NCBI RefSeq assembly: GCF_051912485.1
Contig: NZ_CP196822.1
Location: 558,001 to 622,000, forward strand
DNA from: Nitrobacter sp051912485
Lineage (GTDB): Bacteria; Pseudomonadota; Alphaproteobacteria; Rhizobiales; Xanthobacteraceae
Length of the DNA: 64,000 nucleotides
Reading direction: 5' to 3'
Shown piece by piece: positions 33,188 to 41,805 of this stretch (position 1 is the stretch's first letter; every line of letters starts with the position of its first letter). Below the pieces are notes generated by a model. That model was given only the letters and a program-made list of their open reading frames with translations, did no database searches and was not told the DNA's origin. The translations under genes and the position numbers were made by a program.

Positions 33188-33278
33188 GGGTATGACGGGT
33201 TCATCGTAATCATACGTAGGCGCGCGCGCCCATCCTCAATCGTCTATAGACGGTCGATTACGACGGACCGTCATACCC
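33188..33278. repeat. 91-bp palindromic element
   Basis: The arms GGGTATGACGG..TCGTAATC (33188-33211) and its near-complement (33256-33278) differ at about five positions. The 44-bp centre contains two further perfect palindromes (GGCGCGCGCGCC and GTCTATAGAC). It resembles an extragenic REP/BIME- or MITE-like hairpin. No coding capacity. Confidence 0.6.
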
Positions 33279-33473
33279 GGTAATTAAGTAGGGGTATTTA
33301 GGGCGCTCTTGGGACGCAGGAGCTAAGATTGGAGATCCACCGACATCACCGACACTGAGGGCGGCTTATTCCCTCTGGCGACATGAAAAAAGGAAGCCGG
33401 GGAGGAAGATGATCCTAGCGGAACCACCATCACGACCCGCCCAGCCAGCCGGCGAATGCAGAGGAATGACACG

Positions 33474-33854
33474 ATGACAGAGACCGCCGACATTTGGATC
33501 ATAGCCATGGAAACCGCGCTTGCTTGCGTTCCCGCTGATCTCCGCCTTGATGTTCTACGGAAGCTGACGGATGACGAGACCGAGCGACGCAGGCAACCGT
33601 TCCTCATCGGCTGGAAGAAGCGCTGGCATGCCGTGGACGAAGCAACGAGCGTGATCGTGCAGGTTCTAGTGCGCGACATCGCCAACTGCCACAGCAAGGC
33701 GGATGCCGCCGCCGTGTTGTTTCGGAACCATCATGGGCGAGGCACCGGGAGCTGCTGGTTGCCGGATTATCTCGATGGGCTTCCTGGCATCACAGTGGAC
33801 CGCAAGCGCTGCATCGAGGTTTCCGAGCGCAAACACAGGAGCAAAGCTCAATGA
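33474..33854 (+). CDS. Hypothetical protein (126 aa)
   Basis: It begins MTETADIWIIAMETALACVP, with AGAGGA about 9 bases upstream. An N-terminal helical domain (ADLRLDVLRKLTDDETERRR) resembles small regulators with an 'A.......P......L...L...E' helix pair, but I cannot name a family. The second half, DEATSVIVQVLVRDIANC, is followed by a basic tail. A terminator-like hairpin follows at 34101. No recognised neighbours. Confidence 0.45.
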   Translation: MTETADIWIIAMETALACVPADLRLDVLRKLTDDETERRRQPFLIGWKKRWHAVDEATSVIVQVLVRDIANCHSKADAAAVLFRNHHGRGTGSCWLPDYLDGLPGITVDRKRCIEVSERKHRSKAQ

Positions 33855-34102
33855 AGGCCGAGCACGCTGTCGTTGGCCCACATGACGGCGCGATCTCCAG
33901 CGTCGTAAGCGGGGTTTGCGATGGTGGCAAGCTTAATGCGTTTGCGTTCCGCGAGGATCGCTTCTGTCGAAGTAGACGTCAGCAGGCGTGAGGTTGTCGA
34001 TGCTCTCAGATGGTCCCGATCGACCGAGAAGCCCAGAAAGCCCTGATAGAATTCATCCGCTTGCGCACGCTCTAGCGGAGGAGCGATGGTGCAGGGCCGC
34101 AA
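33848..34102 (-). CDS. Possible small protein (up to 84 aa), weak
   Basis: The frame contains DEFYQGFLGFSVDRDHL and STEAILAERKRIKLATIANP, which look more protein-like than random. No ribosome site is evident, and the frame begins inside a hairpin. It may be the relic of a larger gene. Confidence 0.25.
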   Translation of the reverse strand: MRPCTIAPPLERAQADEFYQGFLGFSVDRDHLRASTTSRLLTSTSTEAILAERKRIKLATIANPAYDAGDRAVMWANDSVLGLH

Positions 34103-34126
34103 GAGCGGCTAACAGCAGCCGCTCTT
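34101..34126 (+). terminator. Rho-independent terminator
   Basis: AAGAGCGGCT, loop AACAGC, AGCCGCTCTT then CTTTTA. A perfect 10-bp stem with a T-rich tail on the plus strand. Confidence 0.75.
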
Positions 34127-34154
34127 CTTTTACAAATCGAACCTACACGGCCGC

Positions 34155-34757
34155 CTAGGCGACGCGGCGGATCTGTTCCATGGTTTGTTTGATCTGCTCT
34201 CCGGTTGCATTGACCATTTTAAGCGACATGTCGGCTATCCGACGGCTGCTTTCCAGAGCGGTTTCCACCGTCTCCCGCACCATGTCACTTTGTAGCGCTG
34301 CAAAGTCCTGTGGAGTTCGGCAAGTCCACAACCTGTTCAAGTGGCTAATATTGTTCTCAATTTGATGCCGAACCATCTGGAGGTACTCTTGAGACATTCC
34401 ACCCATCACTCTGGCGGCAGCGGTACCACTGTAAAGCAGCGTTTGCGCGGTGCGGGCCGACCGTTCCGTTGCCTCCGTTGCCTTTTGTGCCTCCTCTCCT
34501 GACAGGCCGAGCGTGCGACCAAATTGCTCGCTAGACCGTCCCATCACCGAGGTCGCCGCTTCCAGGCCGGAGCATGTGTTCTGTAAGGTATCGACGTTTT
34601 GCTTGAGCAGGTCTGCACCTGCCCGAGCCACTTGCTCTCCGGCTTCAGCGGCAGCTTGACCGATACGGGTGGTCTGCTCAGCAGCCTTCTCGCCGGCGCG
34701 GCGGGCTGCGTTTTCCACGCCTTGCGTAGACTTATCTTCCGGGCGCCGGTTTGCCAT
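34155..34757 (-). CDS. Phasin-family protein (200 aa)
   Basis: The ATG at 34757 (MANRRPEDKSTQGVENAARR) is chosen since the upstream extension is not conserved in style. Residues about 10-90 are alanine-rich coiled coil (AAEQTTRIGQAAAEAGEQVA). The second half has the Phasin_2-type helices YLQMVRHQIENNISHLNRLW, TPQDFAALQSDMVRETVE and MVNATGEQIKQTMEQIRR. Phasins coat polyhydroxyalkanoate granules. This one is of the subtype frequent in Bradyrhizobiaceae, where several paralogues exist and some may act elsewhere. Stands alone here. Confidence 0.75.
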   Translation of the reverse strand: MANRRPEDKSTQGVENAARRAGEKAAEQTTRIGQAAAEAGEQVARAGADLLKQNVDTLQNTCSGLEAATSVMGRSSEQFGRTLGLSGEEAQKATEATERSARTAQTLLYSGTAAARVMGGMSQEYLQMVRHQIENNISHLNRLWTCRTPQDFAALQSDMVRETVETALESSRRIADMSLKMVNATGEQIKQTMEQIRRVA

Positions 34758-35119
34758 CTTCGTTCTCCACTGATTGTGTTGATTACTTGCCTCAGTCCCT
34801 TCGCCGTCGCGACAAACGGCACGACCCACGGCGCGGCAGCCGCGACCGGAGGTGGCAGGCGTCGCGATCAGGCAATCACAAATTCACAACGGTAGTATGT
34901 CGCAATATCACCTCCGCGCGGCAAATTACTGCTTGCAGAAACAGCATCCTTGATCTCACTTTCGCACGCCATGATCGAGGTCATCGCCAAGCCGACCGAC
35001 CGTCTGCCCGCAACCGCCGCCGCCTGACCGGCCCGGTCGTCACCAAAAATTGGCGATAGCTCCAACTCGGCAGGTGTGTGACAATCATACGGCTTGCCAG
35101 ATGGAAGGCAGCCTCGGTC

Positions 35120-35311
35120 ATGACTCCTGATCAATCTAAGAAATTAAAAATTGGGCAACGCGTCGCCTGGCACGACAGCGCGACTGATCAAGGCACAGTC
35201 ACAGCTAGCGATTGGTCTGGCGTGCGGATTGCCTGGGATAATGGGAAAAACCAATTCTTTCACCACAACAATATGACCGAAGTCGAAGTGGCTAGAGCTA
35301 ATTTGCAATGA
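35120..35311 (+). CDS. Small conserved hypothetical protein (63 aa)
   Basis: MTPDQSKKLKIGQRVAWHDS, DQGTVTASDWSGVRIAWDNG and NQFFHHNNMTEVEVA: a five-strand, SH3-like small barrel with 'G.RV.W......GTV......GV.I.WD.G...F..H.DM..V'. The family is common in rhizobia and sometimes in phages; function unknown. The start at 35120 begins the conserved part. Confidence 0.65.
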   Translation: MTPDQSKKLKIGQRVAWHDSATDQGTVTASDWSGVRIAWDNGKNQFFHHNNMTEVEVARANLQ

Positions 35312-35429
35312 CTCGGAATCGTCAGGCTTGCAGCACCCATGGATCAGCTGTCTGGTATCTGACTAATCCAAATGCCCAGCCTCTTTTTGCCGTTCCGCTT
35401 CAATCCATGTGTCCGTTAGAGGGTTGTGC

Positions 35430-35970
35430 CTGTCGCAAATCAAATCCGAAGATATAGGTGATGCAGCCCGCCCAGGACCGGACGGCAAAGAATGTGTCCG
35501 GCCCGCTCAACGTTGCGCGAGACCGGTGAATCCTTCTCCAAGGATAGATGCGTGCGCGCCTCGTTGTAATAATTCATATACGACAGCAGCACGTGACGAA
35601 GATGCCGCTCGCCGAATACAACAACATGGTCAAGGCATTCCCGCCGGATCGAACCGATCAGCCGTTCAGCATATGCGTTTTGCCATGGCGAGCGCGGCGA
35701 CGCCGGTCGATCACGCATGCCCATGGATCGAACTCTTCGAATAAAGACTTCGCCATAGGCCCCGTCCCGGTCGCGGATCAGATAGCGAGGGGCCTGCTTC
35801 CAGCCGCACGCTTGCGTGATCTGATTTGCGATCCATTCTGCGGTCGGATGCGCGGTAACGCCAAACCATAAAACCTGTCGTCGACCATGCCCCATGATTA
35901 ACAAGCCATAGAGCAAGCGAAATGAGATCGTCGGTACGACGAACAGATCCATCGCCGCGATGCCGTCGTG
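35430..35970 (-). pseudogene. Integrase-core IS, 3' half
   Basis: From about 35960 the minus strand reads MDLFVVPTISFRLLYGLLIM, LIRDRDGAYGEVFIRRVRSM, QNAYAERLIGSIRRECLDHV and GGLHHLYLRI to a stop at 35440. The IS right end (TGCCTGTCGCAAATC) is at about 35429-35443. The N-terminal third has been replaced by an IS21 scrap. Confidence 0.75.
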
Positions 35971-36078
35971 CCGCTGGAGCCCTGCGAGAAGCGGGCGGCC
36001 CGCGTCCCGTCGACGGCGCTGGTGCGCTATCGCGGCAATGACTACTCGGTGCCGACGGCCTTTGGCTTCCGGGACGTC
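35966..36078 (+). pseudogene. IS21 IstA fragment
   Basis: The plus frame reads PLEPCEKRAARVPSTALVRY, then RGNDYSVPTAFGFRDV, the post-catalytic segment of IstA (Mu-transposase C-terminal domain). Both ends are lost. Confidence 0.6.
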
Positions 36079-36242
36079 TGGCGCTGGAGCATTCGCCGCC
36101 GGGCTTGGTCTCATAGAAGGTGCGCTTCTGGAGGAGAAGAACCTCGCAAGCGCCCATACGAAGTCTCCGTTGTCCTCGGTGTTGCGCCGCCCAAGGCGGT
36201 GCGAGTCTAGAGCATATGACGGCAGCAACCATACGGGCGGCG

Positions 36243-36259
36243 CCCCCCCCCCCCCCCCC
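36243..36259 (+). repeat. C17 homopolymer tract
   Basis: Seventeen consecutive C residues flanked by GGCGG and ATGGTC. Reading frames on either side are weak, so it is not clear that any gene is controlled by it. Confidence 0.8.
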
Positions 36260-36548
36260 ATGGTCGGCGCTGGGCCGTCGCAGCCGCGCCCGAGCAAGCC
36301 GTGATGCGGGTGCTCGCCGCCCTGCACGAGGGATGGGTGTGTTCCCTATCGGAACTGCCCGTCCCGAGAAACTTGCAGGCGACCTCACCCTGCAGCCCGG
36401 CGAGACCAGTCTGGTTCGTAAGCTGTTTCAATCGGCCTGGGTGATGCTGGCTTAACGAATGCCAACGACAGGCCGACCGATTAAGGAACGAACGGTTAGT
36501 CGGCGGATTAGTCCACTCCTCACATGCTTGTGCAAAGGAGCGTGTCCC
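36260..36548. other. No gene recognised
   Basis: This holds a short open frame (FPIGTARPEKLAGDLTLQPG) of unknown origin and the leader of the PRC-barrel gene. A good ribosome site, AAAGGAG, lies just before 36549. Confidence 0.3.
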
Positions 36549-36968
36549 ATGGGTAACGATCCCGAAACTGGCCATCTGACCGCCAGCGATAAAGAGTCGG
36601 GGAAAGCTGTCTACGGTGCTGAGAACAAGAAGATTGGTAAAATTGAAAGTGTCATGATCGACAAGACCAGCGGGGAAATCGCTTACGCTATGCTCAGTTT
36701 CGGTGGATTTCTCGGTATCGGCAAAGACCATTTCCCGGTGCCTTGGAAGCTGTTGCGATTTGATTCCGAGCTTGGCGGTTACCGTTCCGACATCAGCGAG
36801 AACCGGCTGCACGGCGCTCCGAAACACGGTACCGAGACCATCTTCGATTGGAACGCCAGATACGCCGAACTGGACGACTACTACAACGAGGAAGTCCTTT
36901 CTGCTGACAAACACTGGTTTGGTAAGGTTGGTGGTAAGATTGGTGGGTACTTTACGCATAAACCGTAG
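36549..36968 (+). CDS. PRC-barrel domain protein (139 aa)
   Basis: MGNDPETGHLTASDKESGKA, VYGAENKKIGKIESVMIDKT, SGEIAYAMLSFGGFLGIGKD and HFPVPWKLLRFDSELGGYRS form one PRC-barrel (photosynthetic reaction-centre H-type) beta-barrel at residues about 18-95. The C-terminal extension (WNARYAELDDYYNEEVLSAD) is of the type seen in rhizobial stress-associated PRC proteins. Cytosolic, no signal. The start follows AAAGGAG at good spacing. Exact role unknown. Confidence 0.8.
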   Translation: MGNDPETGHLTASDKESGKAVYGAENKKIGKIESVMIDKTSGEIAYAMLSFGGFLGIGKDHFPVPWKLLRFDSELGGYRSDISENRLHGAPKHGTETIFDWNARYAELDDYYNEEVLSADKHWFGKVGGKIGGYFTHKP

Positions 36969-37359
36969 TCGGAAGGGATTGGGCACCGATCGGAGCCTGC
37001 AACAAGGGATTGGGCTGCGGCAAGAGCGATGGGCCGGGAGCCTACGGTGCGGGCCGTACCCAGCGGGCGATTGTTGAAAGCCGCCCCGCCTGGCGGACCG
37101 GACCGGACCGGCCCGGCCCGTTGGCGTCGCTCGACGGCAACATCGGCGAGCAGCGTAAGGCGCTGACTTCGTTTTCCTTCGGCTGTCCCTGTCGGAAACC
37201 TAATCCGGCTGGCAACTGAGGCCGAATCGCGCAATGCTTCGGCCTTATGAGAGAAGCTTGCAGCTTGGTCTGGTTGGCGCTGGTCGGACGCCGTCGCCGT
37301 GAGATCAGTTCCCGAAATCACGCGACACAGGGCCAAGGCGCTCACCCTGTCTATCTCGC
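36969..37359. other. No gene; IS left-end trace
   Basis: 391 bp without a credible gene. CTGTCCCTGTCGGAAACCTA at about 37183 resembles the left end of the integrase-core IS. GGACCGGACCGGACC at about 37100 is a short tandem repeat. Confidence 0.35.
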
Positions 37360-38664
37360 TTAGCTCGGCGGTAGCGATGTTTGAATAGATCGAGATCCAT
37401 CGGTACCGTCACCCGAAGGAATGGCTTCAGTGTCCGGTTTTGCATGCTTGAAGCCGACGCGCGAAAGCGTGATGTAGAACGCGCCGACGTTCATCAGCGT
37501 CCAGATGGCAAAGCCGAGGGTATAGCCGCCCAGAAGATCCTTACTGGCGGCGAGGATGATCGTCATGGTGAAGCCGCAGGCCGCGCCGGCGGCCTTGGCC
37601 AGCCCGCTGACCGCCCCGACGTGCCGGAGGAAGTAGAGTGAGATCAGCTTGACGACGGCTGCCGCAGCAGCACCGGCCAGCAGCGCAAGCCCATACATGG
37701 CGAGCAGCTCGACGTGCAGTGAAATCTGCATGGTCATGACCAGGGCCAGGACGACCATAATGCCGAACATCCAGCTCAGGATTGTCAGAACATCAAAATG
37801 GTCGGCCAGCCAGCCGCCCAGCGGTCGGGTGATGGCGACGCAGACCACCAGCAGCGGGGTGTACACCATGGACGCGCGGGCGGCATCCACATGCCACCGA
37901 TCGAGCAGATAGGTCGGCATCGCAGACGCGAAGAAGGTGAGGGTGCCAAAGGAGACCCAGTAAAGGTATGGCACGAGCCATACCACCACGCCCGAACGGT
38001 ACACGGAGACGATTTCACGCAGCGAAGCGCCTTTGTGCTGCCTGTGCGGCGGATCGGACGTAAAAAACCAGTAGACCAGCGCCATCAACAGTGTGGAGAC
38101 GGCGAAGATCGGGAATATCAGCCGCCAACCGTCCGGGCCCTCCAGGACGCGGGTAACCAGGAAAGTGACGGTCATCATGCCAACGGTGATTCCGATATTG
38201 CCCATAGCAAAGATGCCAAGAGCTGTCCCCTGCTTCGATTTGGGGTACCAGGACGCTACATGAGCGTTGCCGACCACGAAGCTCGCACCTCCGAGTCCGA
38301 GCAGCGACCCCAGAAGTAGAAAGGCGTAGTAGCCTTGGGCGAAGTATCCGGAAAAAAGGGGAACAGTGAGGGTCAGAAGCAAAAGCGTGAAAACTGTCCG
38401 ACCACCGAACTTGTCCGTCAAGATGCCGAGTGGGATGCTGACGGCGGCCGCGAAAAAGGGCTCCATCGCGGCCAGTACGAGCACCTGGGTGGCGCTGAAA
38501 TTGTACCACTTGATCAGAAAGGGGGCGAGCGCGGAAAACATCCCCCAAACCGCAAAACCGAGCGAAAATGCCAGAAACGAAATCCATAAAACCCTAGGGT
38601 TGCCTGGCGGATCGGCGATCCCATCAACCTCGACAGCTGGATCTTCCAAGGCTTCCTCCCACAA
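37360..38664 (-). CDS. narK: NarK-type nitrate/nitrite transporter (434 aa, MFS)
   Basis: Twelve predicted membrane helices. The nitrate/nitrite-porter signature is present: LLGLGGASFVVGNAHVASWY, PKSKQGTALGIFAMGNIGIT, and later AGAACGFTMTIILAASKDLLGGY, shown here in parts. An arginine in RVLWISFLAFSLGFAVWGMF and the second glycine-rich motif fit the NNP family. In a nitrite oxidiser it would exchange incoming nitrite for nitrate product. It is monocistronic; the PRC-barrel gene lies convergently 390 bp away. Confidence 0.85.
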   Translation of the reverse strand: MWEEALEDPAVEVDGIADPPGNPRVLWISFLAFSLGFAVWGMFSALAPFLIKWYNFSATQVLVLAAMEPFFAAAVSIPLGILTDKFGGRTVFTLLLLTLTVPLFSGYFAQGYYAFLLLGSLLGLGGASFVVGNAHVASWYPKSKQGTALGIFAMGNIGITVGMMTVTFLVTRVLEGPDGWRLIFPIFAVSTLLMALVYWFFTSDPPHRQHKGASLREIVSVYRSGVVVWLVPYLYWVSFGTLTFFASAMPTYLLDRWHVDAARASMVYTPLLVVCVAITRPLGGWLADHFDVLTILSWMFGIMVVLALVMTMQISLHVELLAMYGLALLAGAAAAAVVKLISLYFLRHVGAVSGLAKAAGAACGFTMTIILAASKDLLGGYTLGFAIWTLMNVGAFYITLSRVGFKHAKPDTEAIPSGDGTDGSRSIQTSLPPS

Positions 38665-38826
38665 AAGAAATATTTATCTCCTACGTATTTCTATTGCTGG
38701 CCACCGCATCTGCGCCGACGATAATGCCCCGCTTCCGGCGATGCGGCCATACTCCTTGGCATCGAACGTTCGACAGAAGATCGGCAGGTCGCGGTGACCC
38801 CGCGCGGCGTGACCGTCAACACGGTT

Positions 38827-38947
38827 TCAGCCTCCGCCTTCGACCGCAGGAATCAGCTCGTGCTCCTCGATATCGAGATGCTGCTCGACGCTGCGGCGGA
38901 ACTCGGCAAAGGAAGTCGTCGCGGCAATCCCACCGCCGCGCGCCAAC
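38827..38947 (-). pseudogene. Hemerythrin HHE-domain fragment
   Basis: The minus frame reads FAEFRRSVEQHLDIEEHELI, PAVEGGG-stop: one 'H...EE..L.P' helix of an HHE cation-binding (hemerythrin) domain. The remaining helices are missing. It lies upstream of narK on the same strand. Confidence 0.5.
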
Positions 38948-39291
38948 GTCGGCCCTGATAGGTCCAGGACCCGTCCGAGTTGTCGCCAGCAACATCTTTC
39001 CATCAATGAGTTATTGTTGCTTTTACGATGCTACTTTGGCTGAAATTGAAATCAAGATATGACACGAAGCTTCTATTGCTAGCGTCGGAATCGCCATTCA
39101 CCGCGGACCGCTTGCCCGCTTTGGAGTTTAGTCGTTCCTGATCCGCGAAGTGCAGCGCCAACTACCGGAATAAGAGATGTGGTTGCGGCGGAGCAGATAG
39201 AAAGCCGCGATCCGAGCTCGCCGCGAACGACGCTGATGGTGGGCATTCCAGGGCTTGCCGCTCTTTGCTATTCTCGGCCCGTACCAGGTAG
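38948..39291. other. No gene recognised
   Basis: About 340 bp between the hemerythrin scrap and the IS5 remnant. No protein-like frame seen. Part (39130-39290) probably belongs to the IS5 end. Confidence 0.3.
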
Positions 39292-39720
39292 TCAGAAGAT
39301 GACTGCAGCTGCGATACAGATTGCGGACATGAAGGTATGACCGCATCGGTCGTAGCGTGTATGGATGCGCCGCCAGTCCTTGATCCTGCCGAACATGTTT
39401 TCGATCTTGTGCCGTTGGCGATAGAGTTCGCGGTCATGTTCGATCGGCTTGTTTCGGTTTGATTTTGATGGAATGCATGCCGTGGCCACGCGCGGCAAGA
39501 GCTTGGCGGAACCAGTCGGCGTGGTAGCCCGTGTCGCCGAGCAACTGCCGGGCGAGCGGCAACGCATCAAGCATCAACGCAGCGCCCTTGTAATCGCTCA
39601 TCTGGCCTTCGCTGAGCAGCAGGATGATGGGACCTCTCTGACCATCGCTTACGGCGTGCAGCTTCGAGTTCAGGCCGCCTTTTGTGCGCCCGATACGTCT
39701 GGGAACATGCTCTTTTTAAA
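39292..39720 (-). pseudogene. IS5-family transposase remnant, frameshifted
   Basis: The minus strand reads RRIGRTKGGLNSKLHAVSDG, SEGQMSDYKGAALMLDALPL and LLGDTGYHADWFRQAL, then in a shifted frame RELYRQRHKIENMFGRIKDW and RIHTRYDRC. The second D (GDTGYHADW) and the E (IENMFGRIKDW) of the DDE core are present. The N-terminal part is missing, and the right side joins the nxrA tail. Confidence 0.7.
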
Positions 39721-39757
39721 AAGGCTCGTACTCATGCTCATGCGTCCGCGGGGCTGC

Positions 39758-39817
39758 CTACCATTCCAACTTCTCCATCTTGCGCACGACGACATGGGTG
39801 TCGCGCGTAAAGATACC
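39758..39817 (-). pseudogene. nxrA: 3' tail of a second nxrA (last 19 codons plus stop)
   Basis: The minus-strand frame reads GIFTRDTHVVVRKMEKLEW-stop, against GIFTRDTHIVLRKMEKLEW-stop at the end of the intact gene (51950-52009). Two residues and several silent sites differ, and the sequence after the stop also differs, so this is not a direct copy of the intact gene. It is cut on its 5' side exactly at the left end of an integrase-core IS (39818) and lies against an IS5 remnant on the other side. It is the relic of another nitrite-oxidoreductase locus. Confidence 0.85.
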
Positions 39818-39960
39818 TGTCCCTGCCGCAAACCCCATCCGGCTGGCGGTTGATCGAGAATCGGACGCTGCTGCTGCTCGATGTTGGATTTGTGCAGACT
39901 GATCTTTGGAATGGTGATCGACCTGGTGCGGTCACGAGTTGCGCTGGAGAAGTTCTGGTC
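39818..39960 (+). pseudogene. Left end of the integrase-core IS
   Basis: It starts TGTCCCTGCCGCAAACC and encodes MLDVGFVQT / MVIDLVRSRVALE-like N-terminal codons as in the copy at 2361-2510. It breaks off near 39960 into unrelated sequence. Confidence 0.75.
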
Positions 39961-40159
39961 TTGAGTCGTCTAACCGCTCAGGAAACAAAGTGCTCTGGCT
40001 GCGGTCATCGCCAACGACAAAGCGCGCCATCGAATCCCCCTATCAAATCGCAGAGGCATCATATCAGCCAAAGCGTTTTCACACAGGCCTGGACCCATGA
40101 TCTGCCCCCTTTGAAGTGGTCCTCCCTGAAGTATGTTTTTCGGATGGAGGATAAGATCG

Positions 40160-40451
40160 ATGGCAAGGAAGAGGCATACGGCTGATCGTTGCGAAGCTGC
40201 GGCAGGTTGATGTGCTGATGGCCCAGGGTCGTCAGGTGGCAGACGCAGTCCGAGCGATAGGCGTGACGGAAGTAACGTATTATCGATGGCGGAATGAGTA
40301 TGGCGGCCTGAAGGGCGACCAGGTGAAACGCCTCAAGGAGCTTGAGAAAGAGAACGACCGGCTCCGTCGAGCGGTGTCGGATCTGACGCTGGACAAGCTG
40401 ATCTTGGCGGAGGCCGCAAAGGGAAACTTCTTCTCTATTCGGGGCGCATGA
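40160..40451 (+). pseudogene. IS3 OrfA, frameshifted and interrupted
   Basis: ATG at 40160 gives MARKRHTA, then the frame shifts (about 5 bp missing) into KLRQVDVLMAQGRQVADAVR, AIGVTEVTYYRWRNEYGGLK, LEKENDRLRRAVSDLTLDK and ILAEAAKGNF. It is a helix-turn-helix plus leucine zipper as in IS3 OrfA. The normal stop is replaced by IS110 sequence. Confidence 0.75.
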
Positions 40452-41805
40452 TGCAAGCTCCTTTTTGCACGTCCACGATGTCAGAGATCATCCTGCGAGG
40501 CTCTTGCTTCTCTCCGAGGTCAGCATTTTGCAGCCTCATGATGGGATCAGAGGGAACGGGCGGAGCCATCTAAGCCGCGCGGTCGTAAGTGCGCCGCACG
40601 AGTTTCCTCGGTCTCACCCAATCCCGTCGTCCTCGCGGGACGCCTCCTCCAGCATGGAGGAAGTTGAATCGGTTGTCGTTTTCCTCTGTGATTAGGTTGT
40701 AGCTGCGCTCCAGCGGAAGTCGGTATCATCCCTCCACATCCGGTGAAGTATGACCGCGAGCTTGCGTGCAACTGCGACCATCGCCTTTTGCATTCCGCGC
40801 CGGCGCGCCACTGCAATGCCCCAGGCCTTGAGCGGGTTCCAGCGACCTGGGCCAGTTAATACGACGAGAGCTGCTTCATAAAGGCTGGATCGAAGCATCA
40901 CATCCCCAGATCGGGAGATGCGACCCGTCCTGGAGATCTCGCCGGACTGATAAATGCGCGGCGTAAGTCCGTAGTGAGCACCCACGCACTTGGATCTTGA
41001 GAATCGCGCGGGATTGTCGACGCACGTTCGGAACGTGAGAGCGACGATCGGTCCGACCCCTGGCGCGGACATCAGGCGGCGACAGACCGGATCGACCTGC
41101 ACCAGATCAAGCAGCATGCGGTGAAGTTTAGCAAACTGAGCTCGTAGAGCTGCTCGTGCCTCTAACAACGAAGCGGCGATGGCAGCAACGAACGAATGAT
41201 CTGCAACGAGCTCACGGATACGGTCCTCAAATTTGATTTTGCCAACCACACCCACCTTGAGTCCGAAATTACGCAGCGAGCCCCGCAGGTCATTCTCGAT
41301 GTCATAAATCTTCCGCTGCAGTAATTTGCGAGAGGTCAGCAGAAGTCTTCGATGTTGGCTGGCGGGAGTTTTGACGTGGACTGCCTTGAACAGCCCGACC
41401 CGCATCATCTGGGCGATCCCGCGGGCGTCGTTCCGGTCGGTTTTGTTGATGCGTGCCGAGAGCGCTGCATGCATATGCCGGGTCTCGACACAGATCGCCG
41501 CAAGGCCAACGTCGACGAGACCGGCATAGATCCACTGGGATAATGGTCCTGCTTCCAATCCGATCCGCTCGAAAGGCTGACCGAACTCGTGCAAGCGACC
41601 GGCTATTGCCTCTGGTGCACTATCAACCATCGTCTCGAGAAGGACTCGCCCGTTCGCGTCCAGGACGCAAATAGCGGTCGTCTTCACGGAGATATCGAGG
41701 CCAGCAAACAGTGACATGACGGGCTCCTTCGATGTTGAATATCTGGAGCTTCAATCTCGCCTCGCAACGGACGCCTTGGCGAGGGAAACCCCCGAATACC
41801 CCATC
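40431..41805 (-). mobile_element. IS110-family element inserted between OrfA and OrfB
   Basis: Removing 40431-41805 restores a normal OrfA end (GGGAAACTTC) joined to the start of OrfB (TAAGCCCCTCCCGACGCC). The element has no inverted repeats, as is usual for IS110. It carries long non-coding flanks on both sides of the gene (88 bp upstream and about 260 bp downstream). Confidence 0.75.
40692..41717 (-). CDS. IS110-family transposase (341 aa)
   Basis: The DEDD domain is at the N-terminus (LFAGLDISVKTTAICVLDAN, GLEAGPLSQWIYAGL, INKTDRNDARGIAQMMR). The transposase_20 domain follows (LMSAPGVGPIVALTFRTCVD, HYGLTPRIYQSGEISRTGRI, SRSGDVMLRSSLYEAALVVL) with its catalytic serine region. Length is normal. 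The unusual IS110 class uses RuvC-like and serine residues and an RNA guide made from the element's non-coding end. Appears intact. Confidence 0.9.
   Translation of the reverse strand: MSLFAGLDISVKTTAICVLDANGRVLLETMVDSAPEAIAGRLHEFGQPFERIGLEAGPLSQWIYAGLVDVGLAAICVETRHMHAALSARINKTDRNDARGIAQMMRVGLFKAVHVKTPASQHRRLLLTSRKLLQRKIYDIENDLRGSLRNFGLKVGVVGKIKFEDRIRELVADHSFVAAIAASLLEARAALRAQFAKLHRMLLDLVQVDPVCRRLMSAPGVGPIVALTFRTCVDNPARFSRSKCVGAHYGLTPRIYQSGEISRTGRISRSGDVMLRSSLYEAALVVLTGPGRWNPLKAWGIAVARRRGMQKAMVAVARKLAVILHRMWRDDTDFRWSAATT

Noticed and set aside
37798..38319. Open frame of 173 codons opposite narK
   Set aside because: Antisense to a twelve-helix transporter with clear signatures; no domain of its own.
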